Notes under the pieces: model-generated
Seen by the model: only the letters and a program-made list of their open reading frames with translations
What the model was told of the DNA's origin: nothing
Databases searched by the model: none
Shown here: positions 23,121 through 36,453 of the stretch, piece after piece
Numbering within the stretch: position 1 is the stretch's first letter
Layout: each line of letters starts with the position of its first letter
Source: Castanea sativa
Taxonomy: Eukaryota; Streptophyta; Magnoliopsida; Fagales; Fagaceae
DNA: 64,000 bases
Direction of reading: 5' to 3'
Assembly: GCF_040712315.1 (NCBI RefSeq)
Contig: NC_134013.1
Location: 40,350,501 to 40,414,500, forward strand
Translations under genes and position numbers: made by a program

Positions 23121-25295
23121 TTGATCAAGTCTCTTGAGTCTGTTAAGAACTCTTTTCCTTTTAATATGATTTCTGATTCTGCTTATTTGTTGGCTTTGAA
23201 TGTTTTTATTTCTGAAATTGGTAAAGAAACTCTTAATAATAAGGAATTAAAACATGGACACCTAGAACCTATAAAAGAAGAAACCCAACCCATTAACTTG
23301 GGAATTGAGGATGAGCCCAAAATAATCCAAGTGGGCAATATCCTAACTACTTCAGAGAAAGATGCATTAGTGGCACTACTGATAGAGTTCAAGGAGGTCT
23401 TTGCCTGGTCATATGAAGACATGCCTGGGATTAATACAGATATAGTATCGCACTACATTCCCACAGATCCAACCATGAAGCCGATCAAGCAGAAATTGAG
23501 AAGAATGAAGCCAAAGTGGACTCTTAAGATCAAGGAAGAAATGGAGAAACAGTACAATGTTGGATTCCTAAGAGTGGTCAACTATCCAGAATGGTTAGCT
23601 AATGTGGTTCCGGTACCAAAGAAAGATGGAAAGGTCAGAATGTGTGTAGGTTTTCGAGATCTTAACAAGGCCAGCTTGAAAGATGATTTCCCTTTGCCTC
23701 ACACCGACGTCTTGGTTGACAACACTGCGGGTCATGCTTTGCTATATGGATGGATTTTCAAGGTACAACCAGATCAAGATAGCTCCAGAAGACATGGAGA
23801 AAACCTCATTTATTACACCATGGGCAACATACTGCTACAAGGCCATGTCATTTGGCCTTAAAAACGTTGGTGCTACTTATCAATGTGCAGCCACCACTTT
23901 GTTGCATGATTTGATCCACAAGGAAGTAGAAGTTTATGTTGATGAAATGATAGTGAAGTCCAAAGACCGTGAAGGGCACATACCATCTTTGAGGAAGTTC
24001 TTTGAAAGGATCCGGCTCTACAAGTTACGATTGAATCCCAAGAAATGCACCTTCGGAGTTACGTCCAGAAAACTATTAGGGTTTACGGTAAGCCAAAGAG
24101 GAATAGAAGTTGATCTTGACAAAATCAAGGCGATTATAGAGATGAAGCCTCCAAGAATTGAAAAGGAGATCCGAGGATTTCTAGGGAGGATACAATACAT
24201 CAGCAGGTTCATAGCCCAGCTCACCATGACATGTGAACCAATCTTCAGAGTGCTTAAGAAAGAAGTTCCTACAGTGTGGAATGAACAATGTCAAGAAGCC
24301 TTTGAAAAGATCAAGAGTTATCTGAAGAAGCCACCAATACTTGTCCCACCAGTACCTGAAAAGCCATTGTTGTTGTATCTCACCTCTACTGATATAGCAA
24401 TGGAGGCTCTACTTGCTCAATACCTAGAGGAGACTAGGAAGGAGAATGAAATTTACTACACCAGCAAGAAGATGTTGCCTTATGAAGAAAATTACTCACC
24501 CTTAGAGAAGACATGTGAAGCACTTGTTTGGGCAACCCACAAATTTAGGCATTATATGCTTGCTTACAAGATTCTGTTGATTGGAAGAATGGATCCTTTG
24601 AAGTACATAATGAAAAAATCCATACAAGATGAGAAGACTACTAAATGGGTCTTGCTTTTGTTAGAATTTAATATTAAGTATATGACTCAGAAATCTGTGA
24701 AGGGGAGTGCAATTGCCGATCACTTAGCCCATTGCTCACGAGAAGAAGCTGAAGAGATCCAAGGAGACTTTCCATATGAAGATATCATGGGGATTGAGGT
24801 AGAATCATGGAAGATGTATTTTGATGGAGCAACAAATCAAAACGGAAGTGGAATTGGAGTTTTCTTAATTTCACCAAAAGGGACACATATTCCATTTTCT
24901 AGCAGACTTAACTTTCTTGCCACCAACAATGCCACTGAATATGAAGCTTGCATTATGGGTCTACAAGTAGCCTTAGGCCTAGGAGTGAAGGACTTGGAGG
25001 TATACGGAGATTTAGCTCTAATAATCTCTCAAATTCAGAATAAATGGAAGATCAAAGAAGAAAGACTTGTGCCTTATCATAAATGTCTTCAGAAATGGAC
25101 ATCAAATTCAGCAAGATCCAATACCAGTATGTGCCAATGATGCAGAATCAAATTACAGATGCTTTAGCAACAATGACATTCATGATGGATAGGCCCAAAG
25201 AAGATGAAGCCAGACCGATAGTGTTGGAACAGAAAGAAGAACCAGCTTATTGCATGACAATAGAAGAAGATAAGGGAAAGGATGGGGAAGGTTAA
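23121..25295 (+). pseudogene. Reverse transcriptase and dual RNase H of element A
   Basis: RT begins near 23360 (VFAWSYEDMPGI; PEWLANVVPVPKKDGKVRMCVGF) in one frame and, after a frameshift near 23740, continues in another (FSRYNQIKIAPED; KAMSFGLKNVGATYQ; YVDEMIVKSK; RKLLGFTVSQRGIE). The catalytic box is YVDE instead of YVDD, so the enzyme would be inactive. RNase H-like sequence follows (YYTSKKMLPYEENYSPLEK), then a second, archaeal/plant-type RNase H (MYFDGATNQNGSGIG; NNATEYEACIMGL; VYGDLALIISQ), the arrangement expected for Tat elements. A frameshift near 25100 precedes the last part. It would copy RNA to DNA and remove the RNA strand. Confidence 0.85.
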
Positions 25296-26537
25296 TGGTA
25301 TTCAGACATCCTACAATACCTCAAGGATGGGACATACCCACCATCTGTAGACAAGAACAACCAATTAACCATCCGAAGGTTATCCATTAATTACATTATT
25401 TGTGGTGAAAGACTTTATAGAAGATCATATGATAAAATTCATCTCCTTTGTGTAACCGCTAAAAAGGCACAGCAGATAATTGAGGAGGTTCATGAATCAA
25501 GATATGGGTCACATATGAATGCACACATGCTATCAAGGAAGATAATGAGACAAGGCTATTACTAGACCACCATGGGAGCCGATTGTGCAGCTCATGTTCT
25601 AAAATATCAATGCCAAGTCCATGGAGATCTAAAGCACATGCCGCCCATGCTACTGCATACTATGACATCACCCTGGCCCTTCTCTACATGGGGGATAGAC
25701 ATTATAGGGAAGATTCATCTGACTGCATCCAATGGACATGAATTCATACTCGTTGCTATAGACTATTTTACTAAATGGGTAGAAGCTACCTCATACAAGG
25801 TCCTGAATTCAAAGAAAGTTGCTCAGTTCATGTAAACCAACATCATCAGCAGATATGGTGTACCGCATGAAATTATCTTTGGCAATGAGCAGCATTCTAA
25901 AGGAGAAACAGAGAAGCTATTACGATAGTTCAACATTCAACACCACAAATCTTCACCCTATCGTCCTCAGACTAATGGAGCAGTTGAGGCTGCAAACAAA
26001 AATATAGGGCGAATCTTGAAGAAAAGCACAAAGAATTACAAGGACTGGCACTTACAACTACCCTTTGCACTTTGGGGGTACAGAACATCAATCCGGTCTT
26101 CCACAGAAGCCACTCCTTATTCGTTGGTGTATGGGATGTAAGCAGTCATTCCCATTGAAATGGGTGTCTGATCACTAAGGACAGTACTGGAAAGTGAAAT
26201 ACCCAAAACGGATTGGTTGCAAAGCAGATATGACCAGTTATGCATACTGGATGAGAAAAGACTAAAAGCCCTGTATCACATTCAGGGATACGAAAGAAGA
26301 CTTAGGAAAGCTTTCGATAAGAGAGTAAGAACCATAGATTTGAAGTTAGGAGATCTAGTGTTGAAAGAAATTCAAGCCCCGGTTCAAGATGCAAACGGGA
26401 AGTTCAAGCAAAATTGGGCAGGTCCATATATTATCAATCAGATATACTCTGGAGGAGCAATGAGGTTAATGGACTTAGATGCAAATCCTTTCACTGAGCC
26501 AACCAACATGGATCAATTGAAGAAATACCATGTCTGA
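25296..26537 (+). pseudogene. Integrase of element A
   Basis: Pieces across stops and frames show the zinc-binding N-terminus (near 25480-25610, weak), the catalytic core (WGIDIIGKIH with the first Asp; the second block reads IFGNEQHSKGE, so the usual Asp is replaced; NGAVEAANK with the Glu) and a C-terminal chromatin/DNA-binding region (KLGDLVLKEIQAP; FKQNWAGPYII). Stops at 25563, 25833, 25927 and near 26140-26170 break the frame. Integrase would insert the DNA copy; this one cannot. Confidence 0.8.
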
Positions 26538-26969
26538 AGGGGTAGTTGCAAAAATTAAGGCTAATAAAAAAATAAATGAACTACGTGATGACTTGATCCT
26601 TCTATGTAAGGGGGTACATAGGCAACCATGCATTGGTTTGGTCACAATTTCCCAAAACCCACCATTTTCCCATTAACCAAAATTACCAAAAGTTCAACCA
26701 TTCCATTAAACCATGTCATTACATAGAAACCTAAACCCTAAGCCAAACAATTTAAAAAAAAAAAAAAAACCAAACCCCAAAAGCCTACACCGTAAGACAA
26801 AATCTCTAACCTGCAAACCCTAAATAATTCCTAAAAATAAGAGTTTTTACATCAACTTCTAAATAAACATGCTCAAAGTCAAAAAAATAAGGTCACTTTG
26901 TCTTCAGTCTTTTCTTTTTCTTCAGATCATTAATTTCTTTCGTGTTCATCATCCCTATCTCTTCTTTTG
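26538..26969 (+). other. Non-coding spacer after integrase of A
   Basis: Contains GTAAGGGGGTACATAGG (26607) and an A-run (26754). No gene seen. It separates pol from the convergent antisense DUF7745-like ORF. Confidence 0.6.
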
Positions 26970-26984
26970 AATTCATAGTTGTCT

Positions 26985-28135
26985 TCATCGAGTCTTCCTG
27001 GTTGTCTCTGAGAATTGTTCTCTCATAGCAACCCACTCAGCTTCCTTGTCAACAATCTTGTCTATTACCCAGTTAGAATATTCTATAGTCATCCTGTGAA
27101 AGTGAACCTTGACAAAAGATTGGTCCACCCAGTCAGCCATCTCTAAGTCCAATAGCATGTTCTTCACAGTAGTAGGATTTGTGTCCACAGGAGAGAAAGG
27201 TCTTCTTCTTTTGCCACCAGGCATTCCTTGCTCATATTTAAATTTCCTCAAGAGTCTATCTCCATTGTAGAAAGTTGCCCTCCACAACCCAATAAGGAAG
27301 ATATGATCTGATCCTAGAGACCGCAGTAGAGGGGATGGGCACTTCCACCAATAACAGTCTCATTGAATTGAAGTACTAGATTTCTTGTCTAAAAACTTCA
27401 CCCAATCACTCTTAGTCTGGCACTCAGTTTTGATTACAACCCTGCTAAGAAAACTGCTAGGCCCATAACTACCAATCGTAAGCTTGGCAATCATGTCCAA
27501 CTGCTCCATCAGCCATATCTGCAAATTCAAAGGAGTCCCTAAGAGGTTCTGAGTTTCTCCGCCATGAAATACAGCATCTAGTCCTAGAAGAGTTTCTGCC
27601 AAGATCAAAGAAACAGGGTTGTCACCGTCCTTAGTTTGGCTCACAACACTCATGGCTCGAGCATCCACAAAACCATGGATCCCAAAGCAAAGTAAAAATT
27701 CTCCCACGAAGCATAAGGCCAAACCAAAGTTTTTTTGCATATTGTCGGCCACCCCATAAGTACGCTTATCAATCAGCTGAGAGATAATTACACAAAGATT
27801 CACCATATGGCCTTCAATCATACTATCAGTAATGGAAGTAGGAAGACCAATAGCATCAGACAAGGATTCCTTATGCCTAGGATCACAAGAAACTACAACA
27901 GATTTCCTGCTTGGATCATAGCCCAGAATAGCGGAAAACTCTTCAATTGTCGAATAGAGTTCAGCAGTGTTAAACCAAAACACATGATCTTCAGGATCCC
28001 AGAATTTCATAGCAGCACGAAGGAAGTCCCGCTTGATCTTGACATTCCTCGAAGCCTTAATTCCCTCTAGTTTGAAGGCTATAAAATTGGTTTTTGTGCT
28101 GAAATCAAAGCTACGAACCCATCAGTTAATATCAT
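26985..28135 (-). pseudogene. Antisense additional ORF of element A, DUF7745-like
   Basis: About 380 codons on the strand opposite to gag-pol. The frame runs from about 28120 (RSFDFSTKTNFIAFKLEG) through MKFWDPEDHVFWFNTAELY, EEFSAILGYDPS, GLPTSITDSMIEGHMVNL, KNFGLALCFVGEFLL, and on to QGMPGGKRRRPFSPV and a Lys/Glu-rich tail. I recognise it as the plant DUF7745 family, common in plant genomes within Tat retroelements. One TGA at 27360-27362 (TGG to TGA) splits it; the register is otherwise intact. It is convergent with pol, 430 bp from integrase. Function unknown. Such antisense ORFs are described for Tat elements as additional ORFs. Confidence 0.75.
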
Positions 28136-28139
28136 GAAT

Positions 28140-28965
28140 TATTGGATGAGAAAAATTTGGTTGCTAGCCATGGATGACTTTTGCTTATGATTATTGTGTT
28201 TTTCTAACCTTTATGTAGAGAATTGTCGCAGGAGGATATATTTATATGAGCTACATCAATTCCCAATCAGGTTTGAAATAGAATTCATAGAGTTTGTAGC
28301 TTACTAAGAGAGTATTTCATGATCACAACAGAAGTAAACATTTTTCAAAAAACGCAAAAACGTGAAATATGCATGGAAAAAGCGTGAGGAGTCGGCCCAC
28401 CATGGTGTGAGCATCATGATGTGGCCCAGTGCCATTCAGCACTCTAGAAGTGCCGAATGGCACTCCTCATTCGCCAAGTGGCGCGCCGCCCCTCGGTCCT
28501 ACACTCATGCAATTCCATGCAGTTTTACGTTCTCGAATAATTTTTAAAGACCATGTGACACTCAAAAGATTTTTTAAATCAAACTGGGACATTTTGACAT
28601 GTCTAACACATTTGTTTTCAAAAAAAAAAAATCATCATCACCAGCATCATTGTTTTCAAAATTGATCAAATCAAGTTTTTTTTGAGACTCATGGATTTAT
28701 GTTCGTAACTAGGGGCATTCGCCCATGCCTCATGTATTTTTTTAAAAAAATCATCATCAAGATTTCCAAAAATCATGCATTCCTTTTAAACTAAAGGCAT
28801 TCAGCTCCACCTCATTTAGGTAAGTGCAGATTCTAGTAGAGCCAAGCAAGATAAGTTTAAGTTGATACTACAAGATCTCATCAGGTGAATTCTAAACTTA
28901 TCTTAATTAAAGTCTCTACATGATCCAAAGGGCAAAGAACTAAAACATCGAAATTAATATAAGAT
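28140..28965. other. Spacer between the two antisense genes of A
   Basis: No gene found. Includes a GC-richer block (28380-28520) with AGTGCCGAATGGCACTCC, a short dyad, similar in wording to a block of A's 3' LTR near 45420-45560, and poly-A near 28621. Confidence 0.5.
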
Positions 28966-29531
28966 TGTCTAAGGAAAACTTCCTTTTGTTTTGCAAGAAA
29001 AATAAAAACACAAGTCATACATCATTGGGACTCCAAGTCTGCCTGCATGAGGATCTTCTTGATCCACCTCTAGAGGAGCCACCTTCGGTATTACCTTCTT
29101 GACTAGAGAAAAAGTGAGGATCGTATTGGCGATTTTCAAGTTCGAGGCTCCTGATCCTTTCCTCCAAAGTTCTCCTGGTATTATCAACAGCCTCCATTCG
29201 ATGTGCTTGAAAAGTCAGCAAAATTAAGTGTTAATTTCACCATCAAGCATAGTTTAAGCAAGAAATACTCAGAAAGCAGCATGGCATACCCAGCTCGCGT
29301 CATTGAGCACATATTGGGAAGATTTAGTGCGAGCCAATGACTGTAAGCCTCCAATCATCCGCATGCTTTCCTCCACAAGATTCGCATTAACCTGAAGCAC
29401 AAATCTGCCAGATCATGAACCAATCAAAAAGCCAAGAAGAAGTAAGGACAAAGAACTGAAAATTCAAGAACATACCGAATTGGACCAAGGAACATTCGGC
29501 ACGTACTCTGGCCTATTCAAGGGCATGGAAC

Positions 29532-30573
29532 TGTTAGGATGTGTGCCATTAAATCCTATTGTATGATGATATGTATGTTATTATTTATGACATTATGTAT
29601 GACTTAATGTTGTGTTTAATAAAGTTGTTTTATTATTATCTAAAAATAATGGTAACATGAATATTGAGACATTATAATATAGTCTGTGAGATGCATTGTA
29701 TGTGATTTAGTCATAGAAGATATAAATCACAAGTTCCTTGTAAACTCAAAATGTGGTTTGTAGTCGGTGATGAAATTGGGCATTTCATCTATGAAGACTA
29801 TAACATATCAACTAAGATGATTTGTCTTAATTATGGAAATAAAGATTTCTAGTTGGTATGTTGATATGTTTTAAAAGTTAAAGCATATTGAACTGGACCG
29901 CTTTGAGATTTATTATTCTCCTAACGACTGTCAAATGAATAATAAACTCACAACTTATATTTAAATGAACTCTTAATCCTAAGAAGATAATAGACCTGAT
30001 CATGAAGTGTAGGTTGCTTTGATATATTAGGAGTTAGATCTAAAGTTACGGTCAAAACCTCAGTATGTTGGGCAACCACATTTAGTGTTGATGGAACATA
30101 TATTCTCAAGATGGAATTCATAGTCTCTTAACGGAGATACAAAATATTCCCTTGAGATAAGTTTAATGGGTTTGTTATTCAGAGAGTTAGGCCTAACCAC
30201 TTTGGTAAGAAGTTACTAAAGTATATGTTTATGAAATTGGATTTTAAATACATGATGAATAACTTAAAGGATTAAACCGGGTACTCAAGGATAAGATGTA
30301 GTAATTTACAAAGTGGCAGTTTACATTCATGACTTTGTATTACTACGAATATTTTATGAAGGGGTTGCATGTATAATAAAGTCTTGGGATATAATTTATA
30401 AATAATGCCTAAAGTGCAACTATATTTATATAGTGGTATTAAATATAGTTACAAACATATTTATATAATTATAAATAATGCCTAAAGTGCAAATATATTT
30501 ATGAATGAAGTAGATCCGTTATTTTTCCGATGCGTATATTTTGTATGCGATACAAACATGTTATTTTCCATCA
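29532..30573 (+). repeat. Solo LTR 2 (1042 bp), TSD GGAAC
   Basis: TGTTAGGATGTGTG...TTTTCCATCA is flanked by GGAAC at 29527-29531 and 30574-30578. It matches solo LTR 1 nearly word for word over its first ~900 bases but lacks the ~400-bp part holding the TATA box. It splits a PMD-gene exon: the reading frame resumes across it once one GGAAC copy is discounted. Confidence 0.9.
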
Positions 30574-32438
30574 GGAACTCTGCGTTCCATCAAGATTCAT
30601 CACATCGTATTGCCATGCTGGAGAATGAGGATAAGTCTCCACAAAGGAACTAGAAGAACTACCAACATGATGAGGAGAAGGAATTTCTTCCTCTTCATCT
30701 CCCTCTTCTTCTCCTTTTGAAGGTGAAGGTTGAAAATCCAACATGCAAATCTTGTCACCAAGCAGAAATATGGAAAGAATTTGCAAAATGAAGATTTGAC
30801 TTTAGAAAAGAAAAGAAGTACCCCTTGGTTAGCCAAGGAACCTTGCAGGCAAGTTTTAATAAATTCAGAATAAGATCCTTTTGTTCCTTGAACAACAAAG
30901 CCTACACAAGCCTGAGTAATCTCTTCATCAATCAGAAAGTCGGCCAACCAGATAGAGGGACAAGGAGGAACTGGAATTGTTGTCCGATGATAGACATGTT
31001 CAACTTGGGGCAACACCCAATCACCAAGATACCAATACTTTCCATGCTCACATTCAAACAATACTTGGCAGCCATTTAGTTCTAGAGCCCGCTCACACTC
31101 AACATACCCTTCACATTTAGCCCAAGGATTTAAGTGCATCTGAAAAATCACAAAAAGGAACTCAAAAAGATAAGGGACTAAATCATAACCAAGTGCCAAA
31201 GGTTTAAAGGAGAAGGAAGAAAAAACTCACATCATCAATGGTCAGATTGTCAATCACCAAGCGCCAAATCTCCAAAGAACGCTAGGAGAGTATAGATAAA
31301 CAATATTAAGGCAACCAACGGAGAAATCTAGGAAAAATGCCAACAACCTCCTTTGGAATTTCATGGCCCACTCCAAAATACTCATACATCTAGACCTGAA
31401 ATTGCCACAACACCATTACCACATAGCCAAAATAACTCTCCAATACCTACACATAGCCAAATAAATGCCAAACCTCACCTGCCACACAAAAGGAGCCCCA
31501 CCCAAGCTTGAAAGACTCTACCTAGAGAGTTGGGTCATAAAGTGCATCAAAGTAGCATAAGTCATGCCACCCTAGTCATAATTCCGGATTTGTCCAACTC
31601 TTTTCAAACTTTCTAGGTAGCGCAAATTCATAGTATTGCCTAAATCCGGACCCAAGAAAGTCCCAATAAAAAGAAGCATGAACATACGAGCACCTTTCGC
31701 CGTAGTCTCACAATGAGGAATATTTTCGCATAGCCAAGACAAGGGGATGTTGTTACTCCTCATTCTAGAAGGCACTACACCTAGAAGTTTTTTGAGTTCG
31801 GCCGAAATAAAGGAATCATTGACAAGAATTCTGTCACCACCCAACCTCAGACAAATGATAACAAAGAAGTTATAAGGTGTCAACATTACCTCCCCAATAT
31901 ATGGAAAATGGAAGGTGCAAGTAGTGTCCTAGAATCGCTCTGCCAAAGCAACTGAAGATCTTTGTACTCATAAGTCTCATGATTCAATAGAGCTTCGAAG
32001 AAAGTACCAAAGCATACTTCATTGATAATGCTTCTGATGCTAGGAGACAATGCTACCCATGCACTTTTCAACATTTGGAGACTACCTTGACTCTTGAGAC
32101 TCTGCAACACAAAAATTCAATTCGTCAATTTCTATGACTAAAACCCATGACCAAAAAAAATTTCCATAAAAAATATTCTCACATCCAATGCCCTACCACC
32201 ACAAAAGAAAATCAATGCACCATTAAAAGTTTACCACAACCAAAATTTTTGACATGTCCATACACAATTGCCAAATTTTTCCATAACCATGCAAAAAAAA
32301 AAAAAAACCCTTCATGACGAAGAAAAAATCCCTTATGCTCATACACAAATAAATTCTCACATAGCCAAAATCATAACCACACAAATTTTCCAAGAACCAA
32401 TACCACATGCCCAATAAAATTCTTTCAAAGTTCATACC

Positions 32439-32961
32439 TGTGAGGACCCGAAGACATACTGGGAAGCGTAAGGAATAGAGGAGAATAAAAGTCAAGGGCC
32501 CGAGGATGAAGTGGGATGGTCCGGAAAAGTACAAAAGGTAGATTGGTGATGTATGGGGTATATTGCAAATATCTGGGTTGTGATAGATAACTATGAATGT
32601 TGCATTGAATGTTCTGCACCAAGCTTTCTGGTCGCATCGAATAGGGAGTACCAGCTTTATCCGTTGCATTAATGTTGAAATGACCTGAACAGTACAAGGC
32701 ACAGAGCTAGAGCTTTTCTCCATTACCGACTACAAGGGAATGGACAAATGTTAGTAAATGGGTTTGATTAGATGAGAGGTGTATGGCTGAGATAGTAAGG
32801 GCAAGGAGTATAAATAAGGGAGGAGAAAAAGGAGAAATCGGGAGATAATCAAAACGCCATAAACTTTGTTGTTGATACCCTCTCTACAAATTCATTGTTT
32901 TGGGCCTTGAATTATTAAACGCTATTATTGTTGGGCTTGTGCATGATTTTTGGTCCTTACA
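32439..32961 (+). repeat. 5' LTR of element B
   Basis: 523 bp, TGTGAGGACCCGAAG...GGTCCTTACA. TATA box TATAAATA at 32809-32816; transcription would begin about 30 bases later. GGACC / GGTCC form the terminal inverted repeat. Confidence 0.95.
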
Positions 32962-33013
32962 ATTGGCGCCATCTGTGGGAACAATAAAGTGGGACGTTCT
33001 GGTTTGAAGGTGA

Positions 33014-34006
33014 ATGGCGGAGGCGAATCAGGAAAGGGAAGAACCAATACGTTCCCAAAGGGGAAACCCAGCTATAAACATGCAACGCGGGGATGGAAAG
33101 CAACACACCCCAAGTGTGGTGGTAGAATCGTATCGTAGTGATCAAGTGACTGGACGACGATCACAGACTGAGAGGCAAATGTCTCGTGATGATGTGTTGC
33201 AGCAAATACAATCAGAGATAGATTATCTGTGCAAACGCTTAGATCATAGGAAGCGCGGTAGGAGGAGCCCGTCTTACTCGTCCAGTGATAGCTCTGAGGA
33301 AAAACGAGGAGGAAATGATCATCAAGCATCTAAGTCTCTTCCCAATGAGTCCCGTTTGATTACTTCTTCTGGTGGCAGGGCAAAGAGGAGGGAGGAGACG
33401 CGAGGTGAGGATGGGTCATATCAAGGTGAGGGGAATGATGCAATGGGTAAAGCCTTGAGGCAAATCTCTAAGTCCCCTTTCGTGGCCCGGATAAATAAGG
33501 CAAAACTCCCCCATAGATTTTCTCAACCTATATTTACCATTTATAATGGCAGGACTGATCCTGTAGAACACGTCAGTCATTTTAATCAAAAGATGGCAGT
33601 TTATTCGAATAATGAAGCGTTGATGTGTAAAGTTTTTCCTTCCAATTTGGGACCAGTGGCCATGCGATGGTTTGATGCTTTGGAGGAAGGTTCCCTAAAG
33701 TCCTTTGAAGAGTTGACGAGGGCATTCGGGGCTCGGTTCATAACATGTAGTAGGGTCCCAAAGCCCTTGGATGCATTACTATCTATGGCAATGAGGGAAG
33801 GAGAAAAGCTCGAAACTCATTCTGATCGGTATTGGGAAATGTATAATGAAATTGATGGAGATGTTGAAAATGTGGTTGTAAGAACTTTTAAGGTGGGGCT
33901 CCCTACGGAGCACGGATTGAGGAAGTCCTTAACAATGAAAGCAGCTGTAGACATGTGCCAGCTTATGGATCGTATAGACAAGTATAAGCGGGTTGAGGAG
34001 GACTAG
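33014..34006 (+). pseudogene. gag of element B (N-terminal and capsid part)
   Basis: 330 residues, starting 52 bases after the LTR. A polar, Arg/Ser-rich N-terminus (residues 1-150; LDHRKRGRRSPSYSSSDSSE) precedes the retrotransposon gag core (PHRFSQPIFTIYNGRTDPVEHV about residues 166-188; MRWFDALEEGSLKSFEELTRAF; LPTEHGLRKSLTM). The frame stops at 34004 (TAG). Meaningful sequence resumes near 34220 with the zinc knuckle, so the stop and the degenerate 34010-34210 stretch interrupt one Gag-Pol frame. Gag would assemble the virus-like particle. The capsid domain itself has no stop. Confidence 0.85.
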
Positions 34007-34221
34007 ATTCAAAGCAAAGGTAAAGCAAAGGTAAAGCAAAGCTATTTCCAAAGAAGAAAGATCTTCGGGGAATGGGGTATCAAGGCAGTCAGCCTAGGTG
34101 AGATTTTCCAAGTCGTCCATTGCCAGCTGAAACTCCTTTGGTTAATTCACTGTTCAAGGAACCTATACATCAAATACTAGAGAAAATATGAGACAAACCA
34201 TACTTTAGACAACTTAACAAG

Positions 34222-35088
34222 ATGAGTGGAGATGCATCTTTGAGGAATCAAAGTCTTCATTGTCATTATCATCAAGATAAGGGACATACCACAGAAGAGT
34301 GTCGGACGTTGCGTGACCATTTAAACCAATTAGCCAAGGCGGGAAAGTTCAATCATTTCTTGTCTAGGCCGGACGGGCAAGTTGGACATCAGGGTACGAG
34401 AATGTATCGTGGAAATATTCCTCGGCTAGCATTAGGCACCATTAACGTCATTTTGGCGCAGCCGAGAAGAGGAGTCGAGGATCTTTCTCGGATCATGTCT
34501 GTGCATAGTAGTTTTGGGAATGAAGTCATAGAGGGAAGCAATCAACTGGCTAAAAGGATGAGGTTCTCGCCAACGCTAGTGTTGGGTTTTTCTGAGGAAG
34601 ATAAGGAGGGAACATGTCAACCCAATGATGATGCATTGGTAGTAACTATTCGTATCGGGGGATATGATGTGAAACGAGTCTTGGTGGATGATGGAAGTGG
34701 AGCGGAAATTATGTATCCCAACTTGTTTAATGGTTTAAAGTTGAAAGATGAGGATTTGGAGAAGTACGATTCTCCATTAGTAGGCTTTGATGGGAAACCA
34801 GTGATTCCGTGAGGGATGATTAGGCTGCTTGTACAAGTTGAGGATGCAGAAGTCTAGGTTAACTTCATAGTAGTCAGGGCGTATTCACCTTACACGGCCA
34901 TTTTGGCTAGGCCCTGGCTCCATGCAATGGGGGCAGTTTCTTCAACTTTGCACGTAATGGTGAAATATCCTATCCAAGGAAGGGTGGGAGTATTACACGG
35001 TAGTCAGTCGGTAGCCAGGCAGTGTCTAATGTTTGCAAGTGTTAGAACAGGGGTAGGTTCAGCAACGGGGGCAACTCTGAAAGCTTTA
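34222..35088 (+). pseudogene. Zinc knuckle and protease of element B
   Basis: Begins with a knuckle of spacing C-x2-H-x4-H-x4-C (CHYHQDKGHTTEEC, residues 14-27 of this frame). It continues to the aspartic protease core VLVDDGSGAEIMYP and, after stops at 34810 (TGA) and 34856 (TAG), to the second signature YTAILARPWLHAMG. The stops fit single C-to-T changes (CGA to TGA, CAG to TAG). It is in line with the gag upstream and RT downstream. The protease would mature the polyprotein; the stops prevent a full product. Confidence 0.8.
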
Positions 35089-35115
35089 TAGCAATTAAAG
35101 AAATATTCTCGGGGG

Positions 35116-36450
35116 ATGGATATCGATGAGGATGGAGGTTCTGCTGAAGAACTGGACAAGATATTTATAGGAGAGGATAAGGAGAGATATTTTAAGGTGG
35201 GATCTCAATTGCCAGTATCGAAAAAGGAGGAATTAGTTAAGTTCTTAAAGGATAACATTGATGTTTTTGCATGGACGACCTATGATGTCCCGGGAACTGA
35301 TCCAGAGTTCATTTGTCACCATTCGAATGTTAGTCCCGACGCAGTGCCCCGTAAGCAACCTCTTCGGCGTGCATCCCAAGAGCATGTCGAGGCAGTAAAA
35401 GAGGAGGTTAATAAGTTGAAGCAAGCTGGGGCAATCAAGGAAATCTTTTATCCTGAGTGGCTTGCTAACACTGTTGTGGTTAAAAAGAAGAACGAAAAGT
35501 GGAGAGTTTGTGTCGATTTCATTGATCTGAATAAGGCATGTCCAAAGGACCCTTTCCCTATTCCGAGAATTGATCAATTGGTGGATACAACTGTTGGGCA
35601 TCCTCGGATGAGTTTCCTAGATGCTTTTCAAGGTTATCATCAGATACCTCTGTCATTGAGTGATCAGGAGAAGACAGCTTTTCGTGCTCCTAATGGCAAT
35701 TACCATTATCGAGTAATGCCTTTTGGTCTTAAGAATGCAGGCTCCACTTATCAAAGATTGGTGACTAGAATGTTTGAATTGCAGTTGGGGCGTAATATGG
35801 AAGCATATATTGATGACATGGTAATTAAAAGTAAGAGAGTAGGGGACCATTTGAGGGACTTGCAAGAAACCTTCTCAGTCCTTAGGAGGTATAAATTGCG
35901 TTTGAATGCTTTCAAGTGTTCTTTTGGAGTAAGTTCGGGAAAGTTTCTTGGGTATATGATAACGCATCGGGGAATTGAAGTTAATCTTGATCAGATTAAG
36001 GCTATCTTGGGGTTGCATCCTCCTCGGAATCCTAAGGAGGTACAAAAGCTAACTGGTATGTTTGCGGCATTAAATCGGTTTATCTCGCAATCTGCGGACA
36101 GGTGTCGACCTTCTTATCACCTTTTGCATAAATGGAGAGATTTTTAATGGACGAATGAGTGTAATTTGGCTTTTGAGGATTTGAAGCAATACTTGGCGAA
36201 TCCGCCAATACTATCACGGCCGGAGAAGGAAGAGGTGTTGTATGCCTTTTTGGCAGTTACAGATTATGCTGTAAGTCTTGTCCTAGTACGGAATGATGAT
36301 GGAATTCAAAAACTGGTGTATTACATTAGTAAATCTTTGCAAGAGGCCGAGAGGCGGTATTTACCTTTGGAAAAGGCTCTTCTAGCCATTGTACATGCAA
36401 CAAGGAAGCTTCCCCATTATTTTCAAGCCCATACGATAGTGGTACTTACC
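35116..36450 (+). pseudogene. Reverse transcriptase and first RNase H of element B
   Basis: The RT is open for 343 residues: VFAWTTYDVPGTDP; PEWLANTVVVKKKNEKWRVC; FLDAFQGYHQIPLS; YRVMPFGLKNAGSTYQRL; the active site reads YIDDMVIKSK, intact; FLGYMITHRGIEVN. A TAA at 36145 precedes the RNase H-like connection (FEDLKQYLANPPILSRPEK; LVYYISKSLQEAERRYLPLEK), which ends at a second TAA at 36451, where CAA is expected. It would copy the element's RNA. The RT domain itself has no stop. Confidence 0.9.
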
Positions 36451-36453
36451 TAA

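Noticed and set aside
32223..32723. Open frames in and next to the B LTR on the minus strand
   Set aside because: The same frames recur in the other LTR, cross the LTR edge and have no counterpart in a protein family.
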